A DNA stretch of 64,000 nucleotides. It comes from JAHRAW01 sp963693025 (GTDB lineage Bacteria; Pseudomonadota; Gammaproteobacteria; Arenicellales; Poriferihabitantaceae). How positions within the stretch are numbered: the first letter of the stretch is position 1; every line of letters begins with the position of its first letter. Positions 18,001-26,704 of this stretch are shown here, in pieces. The translations under genes were made by a program, and so were the position numbers. The stretch lies in the NCBI GenBank assembly GCA_963693025.1, contig OY843749.1:1302001-1366000 (forward strand), given 5' to 3'. The notes beneath the pieces are model-generated. The model had not been told where the DNA came from and searched no databases. It saw nothing but the letters and a program-made list of their open reading frames with translations.

Positions 18001-19242
18001 ATGAATTCCAATCAAAACATTGATATCAAGCGTGTTGGCATGGCGTTGGCTGTTCTACGGCAGAAACTCAAAGGAGTTTTGAAAATTGCACCTAACCTGT
18101 GGGAAGTGGACAGTCTGGAAAACATATATGAAATAAAGGCGGAATCCTTGGAAGAAAAACTCTGGGATATTCTTTTGTATGGCGAATATTATGTAAAAAA
18201 TTTGATGCTTTATTCTGCCCCGCTTGTTGAGGTACAAAGCAAAGGAAATTACGATTATTATATCAATGTATACAAAACTCACATTAAGAAAATACGCGAA
18301 TTGATTGACGCACAAAAGGTGCCAACACTTGATACTTTCCAGCGCTATGTCAAGCATTATCATAATGATTCTAGTTCTGTTGGAGACTTCGATGAGGTTT
18401 TTGAAGATGTTTTGCAACTGCCTGCGACAGTTGAATGGGTAAAAAACTACGGCAAAAAAGACAGGGTTGATGTTTCTGACTGGTATGAAAACAGCAAGAC
18501 CAAAGAATCTTTTGGTGTTGCTTCCAGATCTCTTGGGTATGTAGTCGAGTGCCACAAATTTATCTGGTCACTTTGTGAGAACCAGCTTGACGATCGCCCT
18601 GCTGATGACGCCCGTGAAGTCGCTGTGAAATTCATCCGGGAAAAACTTGATGATGACACCCGAAAACGGCTCGGACTCGGACTTGTTTGTTTTGATGATG
18701 ATGGTCCGTACCCGATTCATGAAGTAATCCAAGAAAATTGCGATGAAATTATAGGAAAGCCCTACTTCAACCCCGATGCTTGGGAGGAAAACGAGTCGGA
18801 TTTAGCCCCGATTTTTGTGACTGATGCAATAAAAAAAATGCCGACCCATGTCCAAGAGCGAATCCATGAAATTCACCGTTCGTTTATACTCGGTAACTGG
18901 ATGTCTGCGATTGCCTTATCTCGTTGTTTGTTGGAATACGCGCTGATTAACAAAAAGTCCTTGCTGGCAAAACGATTAAACAGAAAAGTTGAGGTTCTTG
19001 TTCGCAAAGGACGAGCAAAACCGATCAGGGAATTGACCGAAATGGCTGGGGAAGCGTTTCCCGAATTGAAAGAAAGCATGGAAACCGTAATTGAGTATGG
19101 GAACTATGTTATGCACCCTGTGGATAAAACTATTCCCGGCAGAAATCTGGCCAAGCACTGTGTGGAAGAAATCAACAAAATCATTAGCACGCTTTACAGC
19201 CCGCCGCCAACACCATCGCAACCTACTAAAAACACCATTTAA
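18001..19242 (+). CDS. AT-rich orphan protein with DUF4145-like C-terminus
   Basis: A 413-residue soluble protein. I do not recognise the N-terminal 280 residues. The C-terminal part (about 285-395: IHEIHRSFILGNWMSAIALS, LLEYALINK, then MAGEAFPELKESMETV and YGNYVMHP) resembles DUF4145, a helical domain often found in defence-related or restriction-associated proteins. The ATG at 18001 is preferred to the GTG at 17989 because GGAG lies 6 bp before it. Base composition and codon use are much more AT-rich than in neighbouring genes, suggesting recent transfer. It starts 100 bp after repeat A4. Confidence 0.65.
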   Translation: MNSNQNIDIKRVGMALAVLRQKLKGVLKIAPNLWEVDSLENIYEIKAESLEEKLWDILLYGEYYVKNLMLYSAPLVEVQSKGNYDYYINVYKTHIKKIRELIDAQKVPTLDTFQRYVKHYHNDSSSVGDFDEVFEDVLQLPATVEWVKNYGKKDRVDVSDWYENSKTKESFGVASRSLGYVVECHKFIWSLCENQLDDRPADDAREVAVKFIREKLDDDTRKRLGLGLVCFDDDGPYPIHEVIQENCDEIIGKPYFNPDAWEENESDLAPIFVTDAIKKMPTHVQERIHEIHRSFILGNWMSAIALSRCLLEYALINKKSLLAKRLNRKVEVLVRKGRAKPIRELTEMAGEAFPELKESMETVIEYGNYVMHPVDKTIPGRNLAKHCVEEINKIISTLYSPPPTPSQPTKNTI

Positions 19243-19280
19243 TCCGGCGGTGCGACCGGCTTATTGGACCAACCCGCCAC

Positions 19281-19847
19281 TCAAATCTTCGGCAGCGTCA
19301 CTCCAACCTGCCCTTGATATTTCCCGCCGCGGTCTTTGTATGAGGATTCGCAGGGTTCGTTGGATTCGAAGAACAGTACTTGGGCGACGCCTTCGTTGGC
19401 GTATATTTTGGCGGGTAGCGGCGAGGTGTTGGAGAACTCCAGGGTGGCGTAGCCTTCCCATTCGGGTTCGAATGGGGTGACGTTGACGATGATGCCGCAG
19501 CGGGCGTAGGTGCTTTTGCCGAGGCAGATGGTCAGCACGTTGCGCGGGATGCGGAAGTATTCCACGGTGCTCGCCAGCGCGAAGGAGTTGGGCGGGATGA
19601 TGCACACGTCGCCGGTGAAATCGACAAAACTGTTGGCGTCAAAACTCTTCGGGTCAACCACGGCGGAGTTGATGTTGGTGAAGATTTTGAATTCGTTTGA
19701 GCAGCGAATGTCGTAGCCGTAACTTGAGGTGCCCCAGGAAATCACGCTGCCGTCTTCGGTGGCGCGCACCTGGCCCGGCTCGAAGGGCTCGATGATGCGG
19801 TCGGTCTCGGCCATTTGCCGAATCCACCGGTCGGACTTGATGCTCAT
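19281..19847 (-). CDS. dcd: dCTP deaminase
   Basis: A 188-residue Dcd, a homotrimeric enzyme making dUTP from dCTP. The conserved GTSSYGYDIR near residue 40, GKSTYAR near 110 and the catalytic-glutamate region TPFEPEWEGY are present, and the length is standard. It lies 8 bp downstream of apbC on the same strand, so the two are probably co-transcribed. Confidence 0.95.
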   Translation of the reverse strand: MSIKSDRWIRQMAETDRIIEPFEPGQVRATEDGSVISWGTSSYGYDIRCSNEFKIFTNINSAVVDPKSFDANSFVDFTGDVCIIPPNSFALASTVEYFRIPRNVLTICLGKSTYARCGIIVNVTPFEPEWEGYATLEFSNTSPLPAKIYANEGVAQVLFFESNEPCESSYKDRGGKYQGQVGVTLPKI

Positions 19848-19855
19848 GGCGCGGC

Positions 19856-20941
19856 TCAGTTTTGCTGGATGACGATGTTGGGGAATTGGCCGCTGAAGTC
19901 TTTCTTGCGCAGCGCCAGCGTGGCGGCGGCGCGGCGCGCGATGGCTTTGTATGCGCGCGCGATGGCGCCGTCCGGGTCGGCGACCACGCTCGGTCGCCCG
20001 TTGTCCGCGTTTTCACGGATGGCGCGCTCCAGCGGCACCTCGCCGAGGAAGCCGACGCCGTATTGCGCCGCCATGTCGGCGCCGCCGTCGGAGCCGAAGA
20101 TGTCTTCCTCGTTGCCGCATTTTGGGCAAATATAGGCGCTCATGTTCTCCACCACGCCGAGCACCGGTATCTCCACTTTCTCGAACATTTTGTATGCCTT
20201 GCGCGCGTCCAGCAGGGCGATGTCCTGGGGCGTGGTGACGATGATTGCGCCCGACACCGGCACCTTCTGCGCGAGCGTCAACTGGGTGTCGCCGGTGCCC
20301 GGTGGCATATCGACGATGAGGTAGTCGAGGTCGTCCCACTGGGTGTCCTTGAGCAATTGCTCCAGCGCCTGCGTCACCATCGGACCGCGCCAAATCATCG
20401 GCGACTCCTCGTCCACCAGAAAGCCAATGGACATCGCCTGCAGGTGGTAACTGTTCATCGGCTCCAGCGTCTTGCCGTCTTTTGATTGCGGTTTGCCGCT
20501 GATGCCGAGCATGCGCGGCTGGCTGGGACCGTAAATATCGGCGTCCAAAATGCCGGCGCGCGCGCCCTCGGCGGACAGCGCCAGCGCCAGATTGACCGAC
20601 AGCGTGGACTTGCCGACCCCGCCCTTGCCCGACGCCACCGCGATGATGTTCTTGACGCCGTTGAGCGGTTTGACGCCCTCTTGCACTTCATGCGCCACGG
20701 TGTTGGACTGCACCGACACCTCGGACGAAACCCCGTCGCCGTCCACCGCCGCGCGCACGATCTCCGCCAACTCCGCCTCCCAACTCTTCGCCGGATAGCC
20801 GAGCACGATGTCAATTTTCACGCGGTTGCCATCGACCGCAATGTCCTTGACCGCCTTGGCGGTGACCAGGTCTTTGCCGGTGTGGGGGTCAACCACCCCC
20901 TTGAGTTTTTCCTCGACCGCCGCGCGGTTTATGTCGTTCAT
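19856..20941 (-). CDS. apbC: Mrp/ApbC Fe-S cluster carrier ATPase
   Basis: A 361-residue Mrp-family P-loop protein. An N-terminal MIP18/DUF59 domain (1-80) is followed by a deviant Walker A GKGGVGKST at 105-113, switch residues DADIYGPSQPRM, and the paired cysteines CPKC near 273 that bridge an Fe-S cluster between subunits. It loads or stores clusters for apo-proteins. It is divergent from metG, a widely conserved arrangement, and upstream of dcd. Confidence 0.93.
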   Translation of the reverse strand: MNDINRAAVEEKLKGVVDPHTGKDLVTAKAVKDIAVDGNRVKIDIVLGYPAKSWEAELAEIVRAAVDGDGVSSEVSVQSNTVAHEVQEGVKPLNGVKNIIAVASGKGGVGKSTLSVNLALALSAEGARAGILDADIYGPSQPRMLGISGKPQSKDGKTLEPMNSYHLQAMSIGFLVDEESPMIWRGPMVTQALEQLLKDTQWDDLDYLIVDMPPGTGDTQLTLAQKVPVSGAIIVTTPQDIALLDARKAYKMFEKVEIPVLGVVENMSAYICPKCGNEEDIFGSDGGADMAAQYGVGFLGEVPLERAIRENADNGRPSVVADPDGAIARAYKAIARRAAATLALRKKDFSGQFPNIVIQQN

Positions 20942-21038
20942 TTGCCTGCCTGAAAGTGCTTTATGGAAAGGGTTGCCCGGCGGGAAGCCGTTGGTTTACG
21001 CCGGGGTTGTCGCCGGGTTTTGCGCCGGAATGACAAGT

Positions 21039-21044
21039 ATAATA
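21039..21044 (+). promoter_or_regulatory. Possible -10 element upstream of metG
   Basis: A perfect TATAAT lies 70 bp before the metG ATG within the 173-bp divergent region. No good -35 box at 17 bp is visible, so this is only a candidate. Confidence 0.3.
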
Positions 21045-21114
21045 GTGTAACCTTGAATTGTAATACTAACCGACAACACTTTCCATTCGGAACGCCGAAT
21101 TAAGTCCGCCCCTC

Positions 21115-23184
21115 ATGGCAAAACCTTCAGCAAACACAGCGGCAAAAGCAGCGGCAAAAACAACGCCGCGAAAAATACTGGTCACCAGCGCGTTGCCGTA
21201 TGCCAACGGGCCGATTCACCTCGGCCATTTGGTCGAGTATATCCAGACCGATATTTGGGCGCGGTTTCAGCGCCTGCGCGGGAATGTCTGTTACTACGTG
21301 TGCGCCGACGACGCCCACGGCACCCCGATTATGCTCAAAGCCGAGGCCGAGGGAATCACGCCGCAGCAGTTAATCGAGCGGTTTGCCTTTGAGCACCGCC
21401 GCGACTTCGACAATTTCCTGGTGGCGTTCGACAACTACCACAGCACCCACTCGGACGAGAACCGCCACTTCGCCGAGTTGATTTACAGCCGCCTCAAACA
21501 GGGCGGCCACATCACCCGGCGCACCATCACCCAGTTCTTCGACCCGCAACGGGGCATCTTCCTGCCCGACCGCTTCATCCGCGGCACCTGCCCGGTGTGC
21601 GCCGCCGAAGACCAGTATGGCGACAACTGCGAGGTCTGCGGCGGCACCTATTCGCCGACCGATTTGATCGACCCGGTGTCGGTGGTGTCGGGCGGCAAAC
21701 CGCAGGAGCGCGAATCGGAGCAACTGTTCTTCAAACTGGCGGACTTCCGCGAATTCCTGACCGACTGGTTCGAGCGCGGGCACACCCAGGAAGAAATCGC
21801 CAACAAGCAAAAGGAGTTGCTCGCCGAAGAGTTGTTTGAATGGGACATCTCCCGCAACGCGCCCTACTGGGGTTTTGAAATTCCCGGCGAACCGGGCAAA
21901 TATTTTTATGTATGGATGGACGCGCCAATCGGCTACCTCGCCAGTTTCCAAAACTTGTGCGAGCGCGAGGGCATGGACTTTGACGAGTTCTTCCAGCCGG
22001 GCAGCGACTGCGAGTTATACCATTTCGTCGGCAAGGACATCGCCCGCTTCCACACGCTGTTCTGGCCCGCGCAGTTGCACGGCGGCGGTTTCAGAACGCC
22101 GAGCGCGGTATGGTGCCACGGCTTTCTGACCGTCAATGGCCGGAAAATGTCGAAGCGGCACGGCACCTTCATCACCGGCGAGACCTATTTCCGCCACCTC
22201 AACCCGGAGTATTTGCGCTACTATTTCGCCGCCAAACTGGACGACGGCATCGACGACCTCGACCTGAGCCTGGATGATTTCAAGGCGAGGGTGAACGCCG
22301 ACCTGGTCGGCAAACTGGTCAACATCGCCAGCCGCTGCGCCAGTTTCATCGGCAAGAATTTCGACGGGCGGTTGTGCGACTCGCTGCCGGAGCCGCAGAT
22401 GTTGCGCGAATTTGCGAACGCCGGCGAAGCGATTGCCGAAGACTACGAGCGGCGGCGATACAGCAAGGCGATGCGCGCCATCATGGCGCTCGCCGACCGC
22501 GCCAATCAGTATGTGGACGCCGCCAAACCGTGGGTGCTAATCAAAGACCCGCAGCGCCACGACGAGGTCTGGCAAATCTGCACGCAGGGCTTGAACCTGT
22601 TCCGCGCGCTGGTGGTTTTTCTCAAACCGGTCTTGCCGGCGACCGCGAGCAACGCCGAGGCGTTCTTGAATTTACCGCCGCTGCAATGGCGGGATGCGGC
22701 TGAGCCGTTGCTCGGACATCAAATCAACCGCTACACGCCGCTGCTGACGCGGGTTGAAGACAAACAGATTGAAGCGATGATTGAAGACAGCAAAACCACC
22801 GCGCCCGCCGCCGACGCCACCACGCCCGCGGCGGACGAGTCGGGATGCGCGGAAATCACGATTGACGACTTCGCCAAAGTTGACCTGCGGATTGCCCAAA
22901 TCGTGGCGGCAGAATACGTCGATGGCGCCGACAAACTGCTTCGCTTAAAACTCGATGTCGGCGACCAACAGCGCACCGTTTTCGCCGGCATCAAATCCGC
23001 CTACCAACCGGAAGAATTGCAAGGGCGGCACGCCGTGCTGGTCGCCAACCTCGCCCCCCGCAAAATGAAATTCGGCGTCTCGGAAGGGATGTTGCTGGCG
23101 GCCGGACCCGGCGGTGCTGGCGGCGAGGAAATCTTTCTCATCAGCCCGGACGAGGGCGCCGTCGCCGGTATGCGGGTGAAATGA
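21115..23184 (+). CDS. metG: Methionyl-tRNA synthetase
   Basis: A 689-residue MetRS. HIGH-type HLGH is at 35-38. A zinc knuckle has cysteines at about 160, 163, 173 and 176 (CPVC...CEVC), and the KMSKS motif is the variant KMSKR near 344. A C-terminal tRNA-binding Trbp111/EMAP-like domain (about 590-689, KVDLRIAQIVAAE) supports dimerisation. The Ala/Lys-rich N-terminal tail (first ~18 residues) is low complexity. It is divergent from apbC. Confidence 0.95.
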   Translation: MAKPSANTAAKAAAKTTPRKILVTSALPYANGPIHLGHLVEYIQTDIWARFQRLRGNVCYYVCADDAHGTPIMLKAEAEGITPQQLIERFAFEHRRDFDNFLVAFDNYHSTHSDENRHFAELIYSRLKQGGHITRRTITQFFDPQRGIFLPDRFIRGTCPVCAAEDQYGDNCEVCGGTYSPTDLIDPVSVVSGGKPQERESEQLFFKLADFREFLTDWFERGHTQEEIANKQKELLAEELFEWDISRNAPYWGFEIPGEPGKYFYVWMDAPIGYLASFQNLCEREGMDFDEFFQPGSDCELYHFVGKDIARFHTLFWPAQLHGGGFRTPSAVWCHGFLTVNGRKMSKRHGTFITGETYFRHLNPEYLRYYFAAKLDDGIDDLDLSLDDFKARVNADLVGKLVNIASRCASFIGKNFDGRLCDSLPEPQMLREFANAGEAIAEDYERRRYSKAMRAIMALADRANQYVDAAKPWVLIKDPQRHDEVWQICTQGLNLFRALVVFLKPVLPATASNAEAFLNLPPLQWRDAAEPLLGHQINRYTPLLTRVEDKQIEAMIEDSKTTAPAADATTPAADESGCAEITIDDFAKVDLRIAQIVAAEYVDGADKLLRLKLDVGDQQRTVFAGIKSAYQPEELQGRHAVLVANLAPRKMKFGVSEGMLLAAGPGGAGGEEIFLISPDEGAVAGMRVK

Positions 23185-23199
23185 TAGGGCGGGCGCGCC

Positions 23200-23727
23200 T
23201 TAGTTTTTCTCAAGGAAAACGCTGATGCTCTTCAACTTCTCGCCGTTGCGGATGCGCTCATATTCCAAATCCAACCCGCCCGGAACCACGGTGCGGTTGT
23301 ATTCCTGCATCTCATACCCGCCGCGGTCGTCGATCAGCAACGAGAACACGGTCAGCGTGTCGCCGGTTATGCGGCTCCAAACATAGGGGTCGCCCTTCAT
23401 CGGGTCAAGCGGAATCGGGTTGCCGAAGACATTGACGCCCATGGCGGACGAGTAGATGCCACCGCGCTGAGTCGGCAGAAAGTTGATGGTGTATTCTTTT
23501 TCCTTGATGCGCCCGTCGGCTTTGTGGCTGATGGATTTCCAGTTGACCTCAAAGCCCTCGTCGGTGGCGTCGATGTTGACGCTCATGTCGCGCTTGCTGG
23601 TCGTGCCGTTGTTTTCAACCTGCGCCGACCCCGAATAATGCCCGACAAACCGGTCGAAGTCAGCCGCCAAAATCACCGGCGCAAACCACAACAACAATGC
23701 GCCGGCTATGAGTTTCAGATAGGTCAT
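23200..23727 (-). CDS. Exported protein of unknown function
   Basis: A 175-residue protein with a clear signal peptide (MTYLKLIAGALLLWFAPVILAAD, cleavage near 21). The mature part looks like a beta-rich single domain (FVGHYSGSAQ, YTINFLPTQRGG, LTVFSLLIDDRGGYEMQEY), perhaps a lipocalin-like or DUF-type periplasmic protein; I do not recognise the family. The ATG at 23727 has CAGGAGC 7 bp upstream, which decides it against the longer open frame. It is convergent with metG. Confidence 0.65.
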   Translation of the reverse strand: MTYLKLIAGALLLWFAPVILAADFDRFVGHYSGSAQVENNGTTSKRDMSVNIDATDEGFEVNWKSISHKADGRIKEKEYTINFLPTQRGGIYSSAMGVNVFGNPIPLDPMKGDPYVWSRITGDTLTVFSLLIDDRGGYEMQEYNRTVVPGGLDLEYERIRNGEKLKSISVFLEKN

Positions 23728-23844
23728 TGAATCGCTCCTGCTTTGATGAGCAAACGGACAACCAGAACCGCAAAAATACCACACTTCCCGCCCGCACCCA
23801 ACCGAGCGCAAACAAAATGGCTGAGGAGAGTGGCGGGAGAGAGT

Positions 23845-23918
23845 TGGCTGGGGGAGAGGGATTCGAACCCCCGCTGGCGGAGTCAGAGTCCGCAGTCCTA
23901 CCACTAGACGATCCCCCA
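23845..23918 (-). tRNA. tRNA-Gln (CUG anticodon)
   Basis: Read on the minus strand, the acceptor stem TGGGGGA pairs with TCCCCCA, the D arm is GTC...GAC, the anticodon stem GCGGA/TCCGC encloses loop CTCTGAC (anticodon CTG), and the T arm carries GGTTCGAATCC. CCA is encoded. Discriminator base is G. It lies between the exported protein gene and rpsI. Confidence 0.93.
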
Positions 23919-23977
23919 AATCACCGCCCGGCGTATTTTGTCATTAACTGTGGCAGTGCGGGGTAAAAAATTCGCCG

Positions 23978-24376
23978 CTACCGTTTAGAATACTGCGGCC
24001 GCTTGCGCGCCTTATGCAGACCAAACTTTTTGCGTTCTACTTCGCGGGCGTCGCGGGTGACGAAACCGGCTTTGCGTAGTGGGGCGCGTAGTTGTTCGTC
24101 GTAGTCGATTAGCGCGCGGGTGATGCCGTGGCGGATTGCGCCGGCTTGTCCGCTGTTGCCGCCGCCGGTTACGTTGACCGTGATGTCGAGTTTGCCGAGC
24201 AGTTCGACCAACTCGAGCGGCTGGCGAACAATCATGTGCGCGGTTTCCCTGCCGAAATATTTTTCCAACGGCAGTTTGTTGACCGTGATATTGCCGCTGC
24301 CGCGCTGCAAACGAACCCGCGCGGAGGATGATTTTCGCCGCCCGGTTCCGCGGTGAATTTCTTGTGCTTTTGCCAT
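23978..24376 (-). CDS. rpsI: 30S ribosomal protein S9
   Basis: A 132-residue S9 protein of the small subunit. TGRRKSSSARVRL near the N-terminus and the C-terminal basic tail KARKRPQYSKR, which reaches the P site, are diagnostic. The ATG at 24376 has GGAG upstream (GGAGACACGCACC), so the 10-codon longer frame is not used. It is co-transcribed with rplM, 26 bp upstream. Confidence 0.97.
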   Translation of the reverse strand: MAKAQEIHRGTGRRKSSSARVRLQRGSGNITVNKLPLEKYFGRETAHMIVRQPLELVELLGKLDITVNVTGGGNSGQAGAIRHGITRALIDYDEQLRAPLRKAGFVTRDAREVERKKFGLHKARKRPQYSKR

Positions 24377-24402
24377 GGTGCGTGTCTCCTGATGTGCCGG
24401 TT

Positions 24403-24831
24403 TCACAGTTCCAGTTTCTCAGGCTGCTGCGCCTGATGGGTATGTTCCGCGCCGGCGTAAATTTTGAGTTTGGACAGCATCGCGCGGCCCAGTTTGTTGC
24501 GCGGCAACATCCCTCTGACCGCGTTTTCGATGACCCGGGTCGGGTGCTTTTCGAGCATTTCCTTGAACGAAATATCCACGATGCCGCCGGGATGCCCGGT
24601 GTGATGATAATAAACCTTGGCGTTCGCCTTGTTGCCGGTCACCGCCACCTTGCCGGCGTTCACCACCACGATATAGTCCCCGGTGTCCACGTGCGGCGTG
24701 TATTCCGGCTTGTGCTTGCCGCGCAGACGGTGCGCGATTTCCGCCGCCAGGCGGCCGAGCACTTTGTTCTCGGCGTCAATCACGAACCACTCGCGTTTGA
24801 CCGTCTCGTTTTTGGCGGAAAATGTTTTCAT
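24403..24831 (-). CDS. rplM: 50S ribosomal protein L13
   Basis: A 142-residue L13, an early-assembling large-subunit protein. WFVIDAENKVLGRLAAEIA, VNAGKVAVTGNK and the AVRGMLPRNKLG segment are characteristic. The ATG at 24831 follows GGAG and gives the family N-terminus MKTFSAKNE. The first gene of the rplM-rpsI operon, with a strong promoter just upstream. Confidence 0.97.
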   Translation of the reverse strand: MKTFSAKNETVKREWFVIDAENKVLGRLAAEIAHRLRGKHKPEYTPHVDTGDYIVVVNAGKVAVTGNKANAKVYYHHTGHPGGIVDISFKEMLEKHPTRVIENAVRGMLPRNKLGRAMLSKLKIYAGAEHTHQAQQPEKLEL

Positions 24832-24862
24832 CTCCGTGCGCGGGTTGGGAAAAAGGGCGCGA

Positions 24863-24891
24863 ATAATACCCGACCGGGCGCCCGGATACAA
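24863..24891 (-). promoter_or_regulatory. Promoter of rplM-rpsI
   Basis: On the minus strand TTGTAT (24886-24891), a 17-bp spacer containing the palindrome GGGCGCCC, and TATTAT (24863-24868) form a near-consensus sigma-70 promoter. The predicted start lies about 25 bp before the rplM ATG. Confidence 0.7.
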
Positions 24892-24944
24892 GTTTTTTTA
24901 GGTTGTTTTACCGCTTACCCGCCACGGCGGCGGCGGTGGCGGCG

Positions 24945-25685
24945 CTACCGCCCGACCGTCCGGCGGATGCGCGCCAGGTCGGCTGGCGTGTCGATGCCGG
25001 CGGCGGGGACTTCCACGGCCTCGGCGCAGGCGATTTTGTCGCCGTGCCACAGCGCGCGCAACTGCTCCAGTTTCTCGTGTTTTTCCAGTTCGCACACGCG
25101 CAGTTTGGCGAAGCGCTTGAGGTAGTCGCAGCGGTAGGCGTAGATGCCGAGATGCCGCCGGGCGCCTGTAACGGAGCTCGCTTTGGCATCCCGCTCCCAG
25201 GGAATCGCGGCGCGGCTGAAGTAGAGAGCGTAGCCTTCGCGGTCGGTGACCACCTTGACCACCGTCGGGTCGGTCAACTGCGCGGGGTCGAGCGGCGCCG
25301 ATGCGGTCGCCATCGCCGCGTGTTGCCGGTGCACAAGCAATGCCGCCACTTGATTGATGAGCGCGGGCGGTATGTCCGGTTCATCGCCTTGCACATTGAC
25401 GATGATTTCGCGCGCGCCGAAGCCCAGTTTGTCGATTGCCTCGGCAATGCGGTCGGTGCCGGAGGCGTGCTCGGCGGCGGTCATCACCGCCTTGCCGCCG
25501 AAGGCTTTGACCGCGCGCTCGATGCGCGCATCGTCGGTCGCCACGGTGACCGATTCGGCGGCGCTGCGCCCGGCGCATTCAACCACGCGCTGAATCATCG
25601 GCTTGCCGCCAATATCCAGCAACGGCTTGCCCGGCAGCCGGCGCGAGCCGTGGCGGGCTGGGATGATGATGTGGAACGCCTCCAT
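24945..25685 (-). CDS. kdsB: 3-deoxy-manno-octulosonate cytidylyltransferase
   Basis: A 246-residue CMP-KDO synthetase, which activates KDO for lipopolysaccharide core synthesis. IIPARHGSRRLPGKPL at the N-terminus, VATDDARI, and VQGDEPDIPP near 100 match the family. The ATG overlaps the lpxK stop (TAATG), showing translational coupling. Last gene of msbA-lpxK-kdsB. Confidence 0.94.
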   Translation of the reverse strand: MEAFHIIIPARHGSRRLPGKPLLDIGGKPMIQRVVECAGRSAAESVTVATDDARIERAVKAFGGKAVMTAAEHASGTDRIAEAIDKLGFGAREIIVNVQGDEPDIPPALINQVAALLVHRQHAAMATASAPLDPAQLTDPTVVKVVTDREGYALYFSRAAIPWERDAKASSVTGARRHLGIYAYRCDYLKRFAKLRVCELEKHEKLEQLRALWHGDKIACAEAVEVPAAGIDTPADLARIRRTVGR

Positions 25686-26704
25686 TAGCTCGCATCCGTG
25701 TTGGGGTCGGCGTCGATGCGCGCAAGCACCGCCTTCATCAACTGAGGATGAAGCGCCACCCGTAGCGGCACCGCCCAGCAGCGGCGGGCTTGCTGTTCGG
25801 TGAGCAGGGCTTCGCATTTGACCGCGTCTTTTTCGGTCATTAGCACCGCGGCCTCGTCCGCCGCCGCCGCCGCCAGCACCGTTTCCATATCGGCACGGGT
25901 GAAGGGGTGGTGGTCGGGAAAGGCGTGCGCGACCACTTCGATGTCGTAGTCTTCCAGTTGGCGGAAAAATCGCTCGGGGTTGCCGATGCCGGCGATGGCG
26001 TGCACCGTCTCGCCGGGGAACTCGCCCAAATCGCGCGTCCGCCCATCGCCGAGGCACACCGCTTGGTCGATGTGCGTTTTTATCCCGAACTCGCCCGGCG
26101 CGCCTGCGCCTTCGCCATTGACGACGACGATGTCCGCTCGCCGCAGCGCCTCGGGCAACTCGCGCAACGGTCCCGCCGGAAGGCACCAGCCGTTGCCGAA
26201 GCGCCGCTCGCCGTCGATGAGCACGATGTCGAGGTCGCGGCGCAAGGCGAGGTGCTGGAAGCCATCGTCGCTGACGATGATGTCGCACCGATGCCGCCGG
26301 ATGAGCAGCCGCGCGCTCGCCACGCGACAACGCCCGACCGCCACCGGCACGCGGCAGCGGCGCGCAATCAGTAGCGGCTCGTCGCCGACCTGCGCGGCGT
26401 TGTCACAGACTTCCACCGACTCACGCGCCTCCCCGCCATAGCCGCGGGAAATCACCCCCGGCGTCATCCCGCGGCTTTTCAGGCGCTCGACCAATTCCAT
26501 CACCAACGGGGTTTTGCCGGTGCCGCCGACGCTGAGGTTGCCGACCACGATGAGCGGAACCGGCAGTTTGTGGCGGCGCAGAATGCCGATTCGGTAAGCG
26601 TGACGGCGCATCCACACCGCGCCGGCGTAGCCCAGGGACAACGGGTAGAGCAGCCGGTTGAGCCATCCCCGCCGCCGCCAGCCGCGCTGGATTGCGCGCC
26701 GCAT
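25685..26704 (-). CDS. lpxK: Tetraacyldisaccharide 4'-kinase
   Basis: A 339-residue LpxK, the inner-membrane kinase that adds the 4'-phosphate to lipid A precursor. An N-terminal hydrophobic/amphipathic region is followed by P-loop VGNLSVGGTGKTP near residue 55-67 and the conserved ISRGYGG and DDGFQHLALRRD segments. Its start overlaps the msbA stop and its stop overlaps the kdsB start. Confidence 0.94.
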   Translation of the reverse strand: MRRAIQRGWRRRGWLNRLLYPLSLGYAGAVWMRRHAYRIGILRRHKLPVPLIVVGNLSVGGTGKTPLVMELVERLKSRGMTPGVISRGYGGEARESVEVCDNAAQVGDEPLLIARRCRVPVAVGRCRVASARLLIRRHRCDIIVSDDGFQHLALRRDLDIVLIDGERRFGNGWCLPAGPLRELPEALRRADIVVVNGEGAGAPGEFGIKTHIDQAVCLGDGRTRDLGEFPGETVHAIAGIGNPERFFRQLEDYDIEVVAHAFPDHHPFTRADMETVLAAAAADEAAVLMTEKDAVKCEALLTEQQARRCWAVPLRVALHPQLMKAVLARIDADPNTDAS

